Source: Bacteroidetes bacterium UBA6661 (GTDB taxonomy: Bacteria; Bacteroidota; Bacteroidia; AKYH767-A; OLB10). Taken from it: a stretch of 13,774 bases of DNA. The stretch is from assembly GCA_002455375.1 (NCBI GenBank), contig DKKR01000015.1:9398-23171 (forward strand). The letters are read 5' to 3'. The translations under genes were made by a program, and so were the position numbers. Shown piece by piece: positions 1 through 7,257 of the stretch. Below the pieces are notes generated by a model that had not been told where the DNA came from, made no database searches, and saw nothing but the letters and a program-made list of their open reading frames with translations. The stretch's first letter is position 1. Every line of letters begins with the position of its first letter.

Positions 1-449
1 GAGTCAGCAAAATATCCTGAACAGATACCTGCAATCAGTGAAATTGCAATGCTGAAAATCATTGAAAGCAAAGCAATGATTAAACTGTGTCGTAAACCAA
101 AAACAATTCCTGCAGCTACATCAGCACCAATTGCATCTGTGCCTAACCAATGATGAAACCGTAGTGGCAATTCAATTTGTTGTCCGGTATTGTTGGTGTA
201 ATAGTTTTTTTGAAACGGGCTTAATAAGGCTACATCATTTTGTCCGGGCTGACCTGGTGAGTAGGGTATAGGGTGCAGAATCTGATTGTTTCCATTGCTC
301 TCAAATCCTGATGGTAAATTATCGTTAGTAGTTAGATTATCATTTCCAAAAAATGGTTTCTCATTGGCAAGAAATGGAGCAAACAATGCAAGGAGTATAA
401 CTATCAAAAGCCAAAGTTTTGCTAAGCGAAATTTCAACTTTCTCCTCAT
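1..449 (-). CDS. DppC/OppC-type ABC transporter permease (partial, runs off the window)
   Basis: Second inner-membrane permease of a peptide/nickel-type ABC importer; only the first 149 residues are present. An ATG at 449 opens the frame and overlaps the stop of the upstream permease as ATGA, so the two are probably translationally coupled. Residues about 8-28 form the first membrane helix. The family hallmark LGTDAIGAD lies at residues 102-110 (usually LGTDxxGRD, so the Arg is replaced by Ala), followed by the start of a second helix (HSLIIALLSMIF, 121-132). The stretch between the first helix and LGTD is about 70 residues, longer than usual and rich in Asn and Pro, and should face the periplasm. 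The EAA loop that contacts the ATPase is beyond the window edge. Family assignment is secure; the substrate is not known. Confidence 0.9.
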   Translation of the reverse strand, partial: MRRKLKFRLAKLWLLIVILLALFAPFLANEKPFFGNDNLTTNDNLPSGFESNGNNQILHPIPYSPGQPGQNDVALLSPFQKNYYTNNTGQQIELPLRFHHWLGTDAIGADVAAGIVFGLRHSLIIALLSMIFSIAISLIAGICSGYFAD

Positions 450-1867
450 GACTGAACAGTTTTGGTTCGTGGGTCAATAAAATGCTGAATCCATTCGTTC
501 AGCAGATAAAGCAACATCGTAATGAGTCCTGTAATTAAAATCACAGCAGAAATGAAGGGGTAATTTCTTGTTGTTGTAGCATGAATCAGTTCAAGTCCCA
601 TACCCGGAATAGAAAATAGTGATTCAATAATTACCGAACCACCAATAACAGCCGGAAACATATTGGCAAGCAAGGCTACAAAGGGTGCTATGATATTTGG
701 AAAAATGTGTCTTATAACAACTTCTTTTTTTGTTAGCCCTTTTGCCTGTGCCATTAGAGCATAAGGTTTTTTTATCTCAGCTGATATTAGACTTGCAGAT
801 GTACGTTGAACAAATGCCCACAATGAATAAGTGTAGCAAATTAACGGCAGAATCAGGTAGGGTAGTGTACCCAAAAATTTTTCTGTCAAACTTACGTCTG
901 AAGAAAATCCCCCAATTGGCATTACACCCGAAGATGGGAATATCTGTAAGAAATCAGGGTTAGAGAAAAAATATAGTAAAGCTGTGCCTGCAAAATAAAC
1001 CGGTAAAGAATAAAAAATCACTGTAATTATATTGATGATGCGGCTTGCAAGTTTGCTTCTTGTATAGGTCAACCACATTGAAATAAATATGCCGGAAATA
1101 AATGCTATAAGAATTGCCAGAATAGTCAGCAACAGTGACCAGAATATTTTTTCTTTCAACAATGAGCCAATGCTTCTTCCGGTATAAAGCGATTGGCCTA
1201 AGTTTAAATGTATGATGCCATTATTTTTATGTGTTCCAAAAAACCAGTCATGAAAACGATTTTGTGCATTAAATTGAATTACAGGAACCCATTTCTTCCA
1301 TGATGATTTATTAGTTTGCATTTCATTATAGGAATGCAAAATAGAATTAGCCAGTGCAGTAAGTTTAAGTGTTGCAGCGTAGGTGTTGAAGGAATGAAGG
1401 ATGCTGTCATTCTTTCTCAGATTTACTTGTGTTTCTATCTGATATAAACAGTTTGCTGCTAAAGCTGCTGTATGTTTTATTGAAGTATCGGTTGCCGTGG
1501 TGAATGATGTAGCAATTGCTGTTCTTGCGGCATTTATCTTCTTATAAAAAGTAGATACTTCACTGCCACAACCGTAATTGCGAAGCAAGTGATTGTAACT
1601 TTTTTGTTGTTGTGTTGAAGGAAAATATTGTTGCCATCCATATTCAGCTAAGGACTTTACAGAAAAATAAAATAAAGGTTTGTCGTAGCCAAGGCGTTGC
1701 GCCAGCAATGTTTTTTGATGCTCATAATGAGTTGAAGAAATACTTGTTTTTTCTTCTCGCATGAGAATGTAATCCAATGCATCACCGGGCATATAAACGG
1801 ACAGCATAAACGATGAAACCAACAGTACAGAAAAAATAAAAAAGTATTTGAAAATGATATGCCGCAT
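446..1867 (-). CDS. DppB/OppB-type ABC transporter permease with large periplasmic insertion
   Basis: Inner-membrane permease, 473 residues against about 310-340 for typical DppB/OppB. The first helix (about 5-25) is followed by MPGDALDYI (26-34), matching the family's APGDP region, and by a conserved RLGYDKPL (58-65). The family then normally reaches the (D/N)(L/F)G-S segment within a few dozen residues; here it comes at NLGQS (222-226), leaving roughly 120-140 extra residues (about 80-215) that should face the periplasm and include Cys100 and Cys140. The rest is canonical: helices from about 242, an EAA-type loop AKGLTKKEVVIRHIFPN (375-391), and the final IPGMG segment (420-424). The ATG at 1867 is 21 bp after the substrate-binding protein gene, with AGGAAG directly against it. 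Substrate unknown; oligopeptides or a metal complex are possible. Confidence 0.93.
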   Translation of the reverse strand: MRHIIFKYFFIFSVLLVSSFMLSVYMPGDALDYILMREEKTSISSTHYEHQKTLLAQRLGYDKPLFYFSVKSLAEYGWQQYFPSTQQQKSYNHLLRNYGCGSEVSTFYKKINAARTAIATSFTTATDTSIKHTAALAANCLYQIETQVNLRKNDSILHSFNTYAATLKLTALANSILHSYNEMQTNKSSWKKWVPVIQFNAQNRFHDWFFGTHKNNGIIHLNLGQSLYTGRSIGSLLKEKIFWSLLLTILAILIAFISGIFISMWLTYTRSKLASRIINIITVIFYSLPVYFAGTALLYFFSNPDFLQIFPSSGVMPIGGFSSDVSLTEKFLGTLPYLILPLICYTYSLWAFVQRTSASLISAEIKKPYALMAQAKGLTKKEVVIRHIFPNIIAPFVALLANMFPAVIGGSVIIESLFSIPGMGLELIHATTTRNYPFISAVILITGLITMLLYLLNEWIQHFIDPRTKTVQS

Positions 1868-1888
1868 CTTCCTGTTTCTGAAATTTAT

Positions 1889-3733
1889 TTATTCTGCTGC
1901 AGAAGTTTTGTTGACCGGTGAAAGTAGTCGAAAAGTATTGAGAAGCAGTCCAGGTTTTTCAAAATAAAGATTTACATTTCCGAAACGCTTGTGAACGGCA
2001 ATTCTGCGCTGCGAATTAAAGAGAAAAATATATGCCATGTCATCAACCACCATTTTCTGAAAACGTTTGTCCATAGCAGTTCGCAGTGAGTCATCAACAG
2101 TATATTTTATTGAATCAATCAACGCATCTGAAGTGTTGTTGCCAAATCCTGAATAGTTATCACCATTTTCACTCCAACTTGATGTATGCCATAATTGTGT
2201 GAAGTCATCAGGCGAAACATTTGTTGTCCACACACTCATAAGCATATCGAAATCATGAGTTCGTGCTTTTTCTAAAAATACGGGTACTTCAAGAGGAACA
2301 ATTGTCATCACTATACCTGCTTTTTTTAATTCGGCAGCAAGCATCAGCGAAAGATCGTTCCAGTCAGGAATGCCGGCATAAATGTTCATATCAAATTTAA
2401 AATCTTCTTTTATGCCACCAATCATTTTGTCAAGCACACCATCGTTATCACTGTCTTTCCATCCTGCATCGGCAAGTAGTTTTGTGGCTTCACTGTAGTT
2501 CTGCAAAATTGGAGTAAGCGATTCATTGAAATTATATTTATGACTGCATACAGGTCCTGCTTGTCGTTTGTATTCTCCTTTATACAATGCTCTGTTTATT
2601 TGCTCATAAGGAAATAGCATGGACATTGCTTTCCTTACTTTTATATCATCAAACAACTTTTTATGCTTCTTCCCGTCAGGTTTCATGTTAAAAGCCGCAA
2701 ATGAATAGTTGAAAGTGCTTGTAAACTGAGCATGATAATTATGAATGAATAAAGAATCCTCTCGTAATTTTAGAAGTGATTTTGTAGCAAGTGTTGTGCT
2801 GGCATCAAATTGTTGCTTTTTAAATTCAAGAACATTCACATTTGGATCGCTGCTGATTTTGAAAATTATTTTTGCGACTGAAGAATGTTCTGAAGAGTCT
2901 TTGGAATGATCTGTCCAATGATTATTTTTTTTCTCCAACGTTAAAAACTGTCCATGTTCCCATGCAGTAACTTTATAGGGCCCTAATCCATTCAGTTTTT
3001 TCAGGTTAAAACCTGTTGCTTCAGAATTAAATTCTTCAAACCACTTTTTAACATCTGTTGGTACAATGGACTGGAAATTGTCAGCAGCAACTGTTGCCAG
3101 CGAATATTTTGCAAGAATGTTTTTGGGATCATGAAATGACTGTTGCATAATAATTACATCACCCCAGATGGCAACATCCTGCAGATAAGGTTTTGCAATT
3201 TTTATACTGAAGGCAAGCGAATCATTACTATCAGGAATAAAGTCTAACATGTTGTCGAGATAAGGCTTGAAAAAATCATTCTGAGTAAGAGCACTTTTAT
3301 AAACTTTCAAAGTGAAAAGAATATCATTAACATTAAGGTGTTCACCATTATCCCATTGCACATCATTTCTCAAATGGAAGCTATAGGTACTATTTACAGC
3401 ATCATAAACCGGTAGTTTGGTAAGGAGATTGGGTTTTAAAGTATTTGTTTTAAAATCTGTACCAATCAGAACACCTTGAGTGTAAAGCATAACCTCACTG
3501 CGCATCAAAGTTTTGCCATTGGTAGGGTGTAGATTATCAGGCTCCTGAAGTACCTGATACACAACTTTATTTTCTTTACTCCATGCCGGATCCCAGGTTT
3601 TTACATCTGCAAGGGCGATAAATCCTGAACTGTTGTTTGTCTCAGCTACTGTATAATTCTGAGGTTTGTGGTCTGTGCAAGAGACCATTAAAAGCAAAAA
3701 TGCAAATAAACTGTTGATACCGGCAACTCTCAT
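1889..3733 (-). CDS. Peptide/nickel-type ABC transporter substrate-binding lipoprotein (SBP_bac_5 family)
   Basis: Extracytoplasmic solute-binding protein that delivers cargo to the two permeases encoded just downstream. It has 614 residues. The N-terminus is a lipoprotein signal: a hydrophobic run ending LLLMVSC, with Cys19 as the predicted lipidated residue. The mature protein follows the family-5 pattern: YQVLQEPDNLHP near residue 60, a YSFHLRNDVQWDNGE segment typical of YTFxLRxxVKWxDG, then VNDILFTLKVYK, and a C-terminal segment IFLFNSQRRIAV. It is the first gene of the operon (SBP, then DppB, then DppC), an arrangement common in Bacteroidota, with ATPase genes expected beyond the window edge. 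The ATG at 3733 gives a complete signal peptide. I see no convincing promoter upstream; the nearest box resembling TAnnTTTG almost touches the ATG. Ligand cannot be predicted. Confidence 0.93.
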   Translation of the reverse strand: MRVAGINSLFAFLLLMVSCTDHKPQNYTVAETNNSSGFIALADVKTWDPAWSKENKVVYQVLQEPDNLHPTNGKTLMRSEVMLYTQGVLIGTDFKTNTLKPNLLTKLPVYDAVNSTYSFHLRNDVQWDNGEHLNVNDILFTLKVYKSALTQNDFFKPYLDNMLDFIPDSNDSLAFSIKIAKPYLQDVAIWGDVIIMQQSFHDPKNILAKYSLATVAADNFQSIVPTDVKKWFEEFNSEATGFNLKKLNGLGPYKVTAWEHGQFLTLEKKNNHWTDHSKDSSEHSSVAKIIFKISSDPNVNVLEFKKQQFDASTTLATKSLLKLREDSLFIHNYHAQFTSTFNYSFAAFNMKPDGKKHKKLFDDIKVRKAMSMLFPYEQINRALYKGEYKRQAGPVCSHKYNFNESLTPILQNYSEATKLLADAGWKDSDNDGVLDKMIGGIKEDFKFDMNIYAGIPDWNDLSLMLAAELKKAGIVMTIVPLEVPVFLEKARTHDFDMLMSVWTTNVSPDDFTQLWHTSSWSENGDNYSGFGNNTSDALIDSIKYTVDDSLRTAMDKRFQKMVVDDMAYIFLFNSQRRIAVHKRFGNVNLYFEKPGLLLNTFRLLSPVNKTSAAE

Positions 3734-3786
3734 AATGGCAATATTAGCATATAAGAGGCATAAAAAAATAAAATTAAAGCATATAG

Positions 3787-3817
3787 TTTTGTTTACATAT
3801 ACTTTTTTTTACCTTTG
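3787..3817 (+). promoter_or_regulatory. Bacteroidota-type promoter for the tRNA cluster
   Basis: A -33 element TTTTG (3787-3791) and a -7 element TACCTTTG (3810-3817, perfect TAnnTTTG) are separated by 18 bp. This matches the established primary sigma-factor consensus of Bacteroidota. Transcription should start near 3822-3825, a few bases upstream of mature tRNA-Ser. Confidence 0.8.
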
Positions 3818-3832
3818 CCGCCCATCTGAAAA

Positions 3833-3921
3833 GGTGAGGTGCCTGAGAGGCCGAAAGGAACAGTTTGCTAAACTGTCGTACGGGGTAACCTGTACCGTGG
3901 GTTCGAATCCCACCCTCACCG
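3833..3921 (+). tRNA. tRNA-Ser (anticodon GCT)
   Basis: Class II tRNA reading AGC/AGU codons. The acceptor stem GGTGAGG (3833-3839) pairs perfectly with CCTCACC (3914-3920), with discriminator G3921. The anticodon stem ACAGT/ACTGT encloses GCT at 3867-3869. The long variable arm is GTACGGG/CCTGTAC around a GTAA loop, as expected for serine. The T arm is GTGGG, TTCGAAT, CCCAC. The 3' CCA is not encoded (CAAAA follows the discriminator), so CCA must be added after transcription. It is the first gene behind the promoter at 3787-3817. Confidence 0.97.
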
Positions 3922-3949
3922 CAAAAGTTTTGCGAAAAACAGGTGTAAA

Positions 3950-3970
3950 GCGAAGCAGATGTTTCTTCGC
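3950..3970 (+). other. Small hairpin in the tRNA-Ser/tRNA-Pro spacer
   Basis: GCGAAG (3950-3955) and CTTCGC (3965-3970) form a 6-bp stem with a 9-nt loop. No T tract follows, so it is unlikely to be a terminator. It may only help to fold or process the tRNA precursor. Confidence 0.3.
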
Positions 3971-4012
3971 ATAAGAGTTGTTCTTTGAGTCGTAACCGAT
4001 TAATAAATTTTT

Positions 4013-4088
4013 CGGGGTGTAGCGTAGCCCGGTTCATCGCGCCTGCTTTGGGAGCAGGAGGTCGCAGGTTCGAATCCTGCCACCCCGA
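4013..4088 (+). tRNA. tRNA-Pro (anticodon TGG)
   Basis: A 76-nt class I tRNA. The acceptor CGGGGTG (4013-4019) pairs with CACCCCG (4081-4087), including the C1-G72 pair typical of proline tRNAs; discriminator A4088. The anticodon stem CCTGC/GCAGG encloses loop TTTGGGA with anticodon TGG at 4049-4051. The T arm is GCAGG, TTCGAAT, CCTGC. No CCA is encoded. It lies 91 bp after tRNA-Ser and shares its promoter unless an unseen one exists; an apparent terminator follows 11 bp later. Confidence 0.97.
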
Positions 4089-4099
4089 CAAGAAAAAAG

Positions 4100-4130
4100 A
4101 GTCTAAAGTGGTTACCGCTTTAGACTTTTA
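4100..4130. terminator. Probable bidirectional hairpin terminator between tRNA-Pro and tRNA-Arg
   Basis: On the plus strand AGTCTAAAGTGG (4100-4111) and CCGCTTTAGACT (4115-4126) form a 12-bp stem with one G-U pair and a TTA loop, followed by TTTTA. Read on the minus strand, the wobble becomes a C-A mismatch, leaving 9 pairs plus two GC pairs, but the hairpin is followed by CTTTTTT, a stronger T tract. It can therefore end tRNA-Ser/tRNA-Pro transcription rightward and the B12 operon leftward. Confidence 0.65.
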
Positions 4131-4145
4131 TGTTTATGGCTGTTT

Positions 4146-4219
4146 GGTCCCGTAGCTCAGCTGGATAGAGCAACTGCCTTCTAAGCAGTAGGTCATTGGT
4201 TCGAATCCAATCGGGATCA
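4146..4219 (+). tRNA. tRNA-Arg (anticodon TCT)
   Basis: A 74-nt class I tRNA reading AGA/AGG. The acceptor GGTCCCG (4146-4152) pairs with CGGGATC (4212-4218) with one G-U pair; discriminator A4219. The anticodon stem ACTGC/GCAGT encloses loop CTTCTAA with TCT at 4180-4182. The T arm is ATTGG, TTCGAAT, CCAAT. No CCA is encoded. A hairpin terminator lies just upstream, so it needs read-through or its own promoter; TATGTTTA (4129-4136) is one base from the -7 consensus and well placed, but no -33 element is evident. The convergent B12 operon ends 30 bp downstream. Confidence 0.97.
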
Positions 4220-4249
4220 CAACTTTTCTTAACTATCCCCAATTAAATT

Positions 4250-5284
4250 TTACCGAAAACAAAATCCTCCGGGAATAATACCTGCTTTAAACTGATCTGT
4301 CAAATCTCCTGAAGCGGTATAACGATAGATACTTCCATGTTGCAAATAGTCTATTGCATCCGATACATAAATTTCTCCATTGGAAGCATCAACATTCAGT
4401 GCGTAAAATAATTTTCCATTACCATTGATGAACGGTGTTGTAGGTAAGGTGGTGTCGCCAATGCTCATTTGCCAAACATGACGATCAAGAAAATATAATG
4501 TATCATTCTGCTTATTCATGCACATACGCCAGGGTGCATGGTTGCCATTAAAATATAAGCTTTTTATTACCTGATTGTCTATTGGGTTTAGCTGTACTAA
4601 AGCCGATGGCTTTTGTTTCAATGAATCACCACTGCACATAATCCACAACATACCGTTTTTATCTTCACAGATAGAGTTGGGCGAATAGGCCAAAGCAATA
4701 CTGTCCGTAAGCAGGTCTGTCATCGAATTGATGACATAAATTTTATCAGTGAAGAGTGATGAAACAAAAACTTTTCCATAAACCATTTTCATTTGTTCTG
4801 TGCCTGCAACGGCCGGAATATAGCCTGAGATAATGTTGGTTGACAGATTTACAATTGCCAATCTGTTATCGTATAAATCCGATACATAAGCTTTGCTATT
4901 GCTGACAGGTATAAAATAGCGTGGTGAATTAAACCCCGAAATAGTTGTTTCAATTTTGAATGTTGCAGCATTAACTACCATCACTTTAGAAGAATTGTTG
5001 ACTACAATGTAAAACTTGTTATTAAAGTAAACCATACTCTGACAAACATCACCCAAGGGAACCTGATTTACTTGCTTGTAATAATCTTCAATAATATTTT
5101 TCGAATCTTTGTCATACAGGCTGATTGCTGCATTTCCAAACTGAAAATTTCCTTCATTGGTAATATACACCACACCACTACTGTTTGATATAATTACAGA
5201 TGGAGTTATTGTTTCTGGCTTATCCTTTTTACAGGAAAAAACAAGCACGCAAGCAAGAAATAAAAATACAGATTGCTTAATCAT
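4250..5284 (-). CDS. BtuG-like beta-propeller surface lipoprotein (YncE/DUF5074-like)
   Basis: Predicted outer-membrane lipoprotein of 344 residues, last gene of the B12 operon. The signal peptide ends LVFSC, with Cys18 lipidated and KKDK directly after it; charged residues at this site resemble the lipoprotein surface-export signals known in Bacteroidota. The mature protein starts YITNEGNFQFGNAAISLYD, the opening typical of BtuG/DUF5074 propellers, and then shows repeated blade-like units (for example YVSDLYDNRLAIVN, FVSSLFTDKIYVIN, YFLDRHVWQMS). In Bacteroides, BtuG sits on BtuB and binds cobalamin with extremely high affinity; applying that role here rests on operon context and similarity by eye. 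I chose the ATG at 5284 (8-bp overlap with the upstream gene); a TTG two codons earlier also opens the frame. Other YncE-like propellers bind unknown ligands, so the B12 role is likely but unproven. Confidence 0.82.
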   Translation of the reverse strand: MIKQSVFLFLACVLVFSCKKDKPETITPSVIISNSSGVVYITNEGNFQFGNAAISLYDKDSKNIIEDYYKQVNQVPLGDVCQSMVYFNNKFYIVVNNSSKVMVVNAATFKIETTISGFNSPRYFIPVSNSKAYVSDLYDNRLAIVNLSTNIISGYIPAVAGTEQMKMVYGKVFVSSLFTDKIYVINSMTDLLTDSIALAYSPNSICEDKNGMLWIMCSGDSLKQKPSALVQLNPIDNQVIKSLYFNGNHAPWRMCMNKQNDTLYFLDRHVWQMSIGDTTLPTTPFINGNGKLFYALNVDASNGEIYVSDAIDYLQHGSIYRYTASGDLTDQFKAGIIPGGFCFR

Positions 5285-6287
5285 TAACAATAAGTTTAAA
5301 GGTTTCTGTATGCTCTGTAGATGATACTTTTAAAAAGTAAATTCCATTATCAATTAAAGAATTTCTAAGATTGAAATGATGTTCACCCGCAGTGATTTCT
5401 CCATTCGAAAACTGATAGATAACTTTTCCTGAAATGTCAAACAATGTTATGTTCAGATATTCAGTATTTGAAAGATTTAATTTTATCACACCGTTTCTGT
5501 TGATAGGATTGGGGTAGGAGATATTAAATGGATTTTCTTTAACTTTATTTACAGAAGTTGTAATTTGATGAATGACACCTACTGCATCAAGGTCGAAGCC
5601 GGAACTGGGAAACGGTGTTGGCCAAGGATCGTTAACCTTATGCATTTGAGAATCGTATGTAGCATAAACTTCGTTAATACTTCCTACCACATCAATTATT
5701 CTGATATGAGTGATATGATTTACGTCAAGACCTGCAATTCCTGTCATGATATCTAAGTCGAATGGCGTACCGTAAAACGCACTGTACTTGCCTGCCAGGT
5801 TGTCAATTTGTGTTGCATCAATGCTTCCAAAGCTTCCAACCTGCACTGTATCTTGTGTTAACGACACTGATGGAAAACGAAAAAAGTTTATGCCATCGCT
5901 ACTCACTTCAACAAAAGCAAGTTCAAGAAATGTTTCGCTAAAACTATTTTCAAATACTGCAAAGTCCCATCCACTTCCATTCATAATTGGATTTGTTAAT
6001 GTTAATGTGGCAATGCCACCATCGCCAAGGCTAACTACAAGGCCATCAGCCATTCCCAAAGCAGAAGTGCTGTCGCCAATTGTACATATACCTAAACTCT
6101 GATTAGAAATGTCCTGCCATCCTCTGACAATGCTGCATTGAGTTGCCCAAGAAACTATAATGCTGCTGTCTTTATGTATTGCCGTAGTGCCCGGCTGACT
6201 GGCAGGTGGTGCAAACTGACCATTGCTTTTAGTTAATGAAATCAAGCAAGTCAATGCAATCAATACTGTTTTTAATGAGCCGAACAT
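5277..6287 (-). CDS. T9SS-sorted surface protein of the B12 operon, function unknown
   Basis: Exported protein of 336 residues. A signal peptide spans about 1-23 (ending SNG). The central region carries a recognisable surface-protein pattern: SLGDGGIATLTL, GWDFAVFENSF, LAFVEVSSDGINFFRFPS, GTPFDLD, ITHIRIIDVVGS and FDLDAVGVI. I associate this pattern with a beta-sandwich-like family found in varied bacteria. The last 80 or so residues, starting at SYPNPINRNG, form a T9SS type A sorting domain (GKVIYQF, then a closing NGIYFLKV and TFKLIVND), so the protein should be secreted or attached to the cell surface by the type IX system. Its ATG overlaps the upstream DUF4465 gene by 16 bp, and its stop overlaps the BtuG-like gene. 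B12-locus surface proteins such as BtuH are known in Bacteroides; whether this one is related is not shown by the sequence alone. Confidence 0.85.
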   Translation of the reverse strand: MFGSLKTVLIALTCLISLTKSNGQFAPPASQPGTTAIHKDSSIIVSWATQCSIVRGWQDISNQSLGICTIGDSTSALGMADGLVVSLGDGGIATLTLTNPIMNGSGWDFAVFENSFSETFLELAFVEVSSDGINFFRFPSVSLTQDTVQVGSFGSIDATQIDNLAGKYSAFYGTPFDLDIMTGIAGLDVNHITHIRIIDVVGSINEVYATYDSQMHKVNDPWPTPFPSSGFDLDAVGVIHQITTSVNKVKENPFNISYPNPINRNGVIKLNLSNTEYLNITLFDISGKVIYQFSNGEITAGEHHFNLRNSLIDNGIYFLKVSSTEHTETFKLIVND

Positions 6288-7255
6288 TTTATAAATTTAG
6301 ATTTTATTGATTCGTTGTTATATTGTCCATTGATAAAATATAATCCGTCTTTGAGTGATGTTACAGATATTTTATCTCCTGCATTTAAATTAAATGATTT
6401 CATAACAACCCGACCTTCAACATCAGTGATAAAGAAATCATCCATTTTTTTGGTTAATAAGATAAAGGAAGTTGCAGGATTTGGATAAACTTGTAATATG
6501 TCGTTTTTAATCTCTGAGATTGCTACAGGCGAATCGGCAGTAGTGAGGTTATCAATACAGTAAAACAAAGGTGTGTTGATGCCAAAACTTCCAACATCAC
6601 TTGAGGAAAGCGTAAAAAGCAAACTGTCAGTGTTACCAAGTCCTGTTAAATCTACCCATTGCCAGTCGTTGATGATATAATCCTGAGCATTATTTGTAAA
6701 ACGAAAATCAGCAAGATAAAAGTTAACACTATCACTGCTTAAATTTCCATTATACCAATTGTGTATGGTCAGAATAAAATAATCTGGATCATTTCCTGAT
6801 GGTCCTCCGAATTTTTTTGAAAAACCATCTCCATCTCTCATGCTGATGTATGGATAGGTTGCATTGGTAACATAAAAGCCGTTAACAACTTTGCCAGCAG
6901 CACTACCTGAAAGTGTTATGGTTGCATTTTGCTGACCTATTGCGTAAATGCCTGAGCCATTATATCCTGTCAGTGAAGCGCAGGCATACATATTTCCAAA
7001 GCCTGCAGTGCTGCTATCAGCAACATTGCTGTATGCCCACCCAGAAAGCCAATACTGAAATGAAGGGTCGAAGAAGTTAGGAAAAGTAGCATTTCCTGAA
7101 ATGAAATTAGTTCCTCCTTGCTGTGACGATCCGTTGAAAAAACTATCTGCCGGCAAAGTCAGGTTTTCGAAATCGCTAACCGTTTGTGCATAAAGTTTTG
7201 CAGACACTAATTGAAATAGTGACATGGATACAATGATGAGTCTGAGTCTTTTCAT
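6272..7255 (-). CDS. DUF4465-like exported protein with T9SS type A sorting domain
   Basis: Exported protein of 327 residues. A signal peptide spans about 1-24 (ending KLYAQ). The body, about 27-245, has the DUF4465 pattern: DFENLTLPADSFFNG, FPNFFDPSFQYWLSGWAYSN, YACASLTGYNGSGIYAIGQ, GFYVTNATYPYISMRDGD, DYFILTIHNWYNG and DWQWVDLTGLG. The C-terminus from VYPNPATSFILL onward is a T9SS type A sorting domain, so surface delivery by the type IX system is expected. It starts 2 bp after the BtuB-like receptor stop and overlaps the next gene by 16 bp, so it should be coexpressed under riboswitch control. DUF4465 has no established biochemical role that I know of; its recurrence beside B12 receptors in Bacteroidota suggests cobalamin binding or transfer at the cell surface, which is inference. 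Confidence 0.85.
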   Translation of the reverse strand: MKRLRLIIVSMSLFQLVSAKLYAQTVSDFENLTLPADSFFNGSSQQGGTNFISGNATFPNFFDPSFQYWLSGWAYSNVADSSTAGFGNMYACASLTGYNGSGIYAIGQQNATITLSGSAAGKVVNGFYVTNATYPYISMRDGDGFSKKFGGPSGNDPDYFILTIHNWYNGNLSSDSVNFYLADFRFTNNAQDYIINDWQWVDLTGLGNTDSLLFTLSSSDVGSFGINTPLFYCIDNLTTADSPVAISEIKNDILQVYPNPATSFILLTKKMDDFFITDVEGRVVMKSFNLNAGDKISVTSLKDGLYFINGQYNNESIKSKFIKCSAH

Positions 7256-7257
7256 AT

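Noticed and set aside
3921..3933. GCAAAAGTTTTGC palindrome directly after tRNA-Ser as a terminator
   Set aside because: The one-base loop cannot form a stable hairpin and no T tract follows; tRNA-Pro downstream probably shares the transcript.
3666..3974. Plus-strand frame of 102 codons across the SBP start and tRNA-Ser
   Set aside because: It runs through the tRNA-Ser gene and its promoter and overlaps the SBP signal peptide region; no protein-like pattern.
3774..4091. Minus-strand frame of 105 codons across tRNA-Ser and tRNA-Pro
   Set aside because: Its GWQDSNLRPPAPKAGA and GEGGIRTHG segments are well-known artefacts of translating tRNA genes in antisense; it covers two well-folded tRNAs.
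5282..5290. TTG start for the BtuG-like gene at 5290
   Set aside because: An ATG two codons later at 5284 gives a normal lipoprotein signal peptide and a smaller overlap with the upstream gene.
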